A stretch of DNA of 63,002 bases from CAZSBB01 sp964605235 (lineage in GTDB: Bacteria > Planctomycetota > Phycisphaerae > Phycisphaerales > Phycisphaeraceae). Location of the stretch: positions 1-63,002 of the forward strand of contig CAZSBB010000037.1 of assembly GCA_964605235.1 (NCBI GenBank), given 5' to 3'. The position numbers and the translations under genes were made by a program. Below are positions 62,759-63,002 of the stretch, piece by piece. The first letter of the stretch is position 1. Every line of letters starts with the position of its first letter. Under the pieces are notes generated by a model that was not told the DNA's origin, searched no databases, and saw only the letters and a program-made list of their open reading frames with translations.

Positions 62759-63002
62759 CAGAAGCTCCTGTGCGTTCGTACCCGGCGATGGTAACCGCCA
62801 CCGCGCCGCCTTCACAAGCAACCCAGTGCAATGCTCAGCGCGGGGCCAGGGCCAGCGCCTCTGGCCCTGCGGCAACAACTCTCGCGCGGGAGCAACGGGT
62901 TGCAGCACCGCCGCAGGAGAATCACGCCCGGAAAGCAACCCCTCCCCGCCGGCTTGCGGTGGCCCACCAGTCGTCACGGCGACCATGGGGTCCATGCTAC
63001 CG
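62759..63002. other. Upstream region of the kinase gene
   Basis: Contains a 9-bp-stem hairpin (CAGGGCCAG at 62847-62855, CTGGCCCTG at 62861-62869) and, on the minus strand, TAGCAT 7 nt before ATG 62986, a second possible start. Window edge; nothing else seen. Confidence 0.45.

Overview
This 63 kb window is GC-rich, densely coded chromosomal DNA, most likely from a member of the Planctomycetota and probably of class Phycisphaerae. That is an inference from gene content: a choice-of-anchor A protein with a PEP-CTERM tail, two heparinase II/III-fold polysaccharide lyases, a membrane Ser/Thr kinase with a propeller-like sensor, a 970-residue FAD oxidoreductase with a HEAT-like tail, and an mreBCD cluster headed by HEAT and coiled-coil proteins. 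I see no rRNA, tRNA, CRISPR array or complete transposon.

Layout: 0.1-6 kb, OppB-type permease, ribulokinase, a membrane protein of unknown function, a VOC protein, a small membrane protein and an AEC transporter. 6.2-15 kb, a 1290-aa heparinase-fold protein, a lipoprotein, the FAD oxidoreductase and a C45 peptidase. 15-22.4 kb, lnt, then a cell-shape cluster (HEAT protein, TM/coiled-coil/beta protein, 58-aa membrane protein, mreB, mreC, mreD, 59-aa membrane protein). 22.4-28.5 kb, the PEP-CTERM protein, a lipoprotein, an AraC regulator divergent from a JmjC-like/URO-D pair, and a higBA toxin-antitoxin module. 28.5-36 kb, an ArsM-like methyltransferase, PilZ proteins, an MFS exporter with a THUMP-like methyltransferase, a CobA-HemD fusion and a HIT protein. 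36-43.6 kb, alginate-lyase-like protein, SGNH hydrolases, a metallo-beta-lactamase-fold hydrolase, a VOC protein and a DUF4212/SSS symporter. 43.6-50.6 kb, an rRNA methyltransferase, AlaC-type aminotransferase, PPIase lipoprotein, zinc-ribbon protein, class-V aminotransferase and an AT-rich foreign-looking nuclease gene. 50.6-63 kb, a GH-like protein, a lipoprotein, a PilZ protein, carB, dnaB, hexose-6-phosphate mutarotase and the kinase.

Functionally, the lyases, esterases, glycosidase, mutarotase, ribulokinase, permease and symporter fit a carbohydrate-scavenging heterotroph. The mre cluster and lnt are envelope functions. Three PilZ proteins without a nearby cyclase point to c-di-GMP signalling from elsewhere.

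Two genome-wide features stand out. Many first genes of transcription units have a TANNNT hexamer only 6-8 nt upstream of the start codon and no Shine-Dalgarno sequence, as expected of leaderless mRNAs, while other genes have good SD sites. Intergenic regions also carry at least two families of inverted repeats: ACGAGCCGGAAGCGTCAGCG...CTCGTT elements of about 116 bp, and short TCCGGGC-NN-GCCCGGA palindromes.
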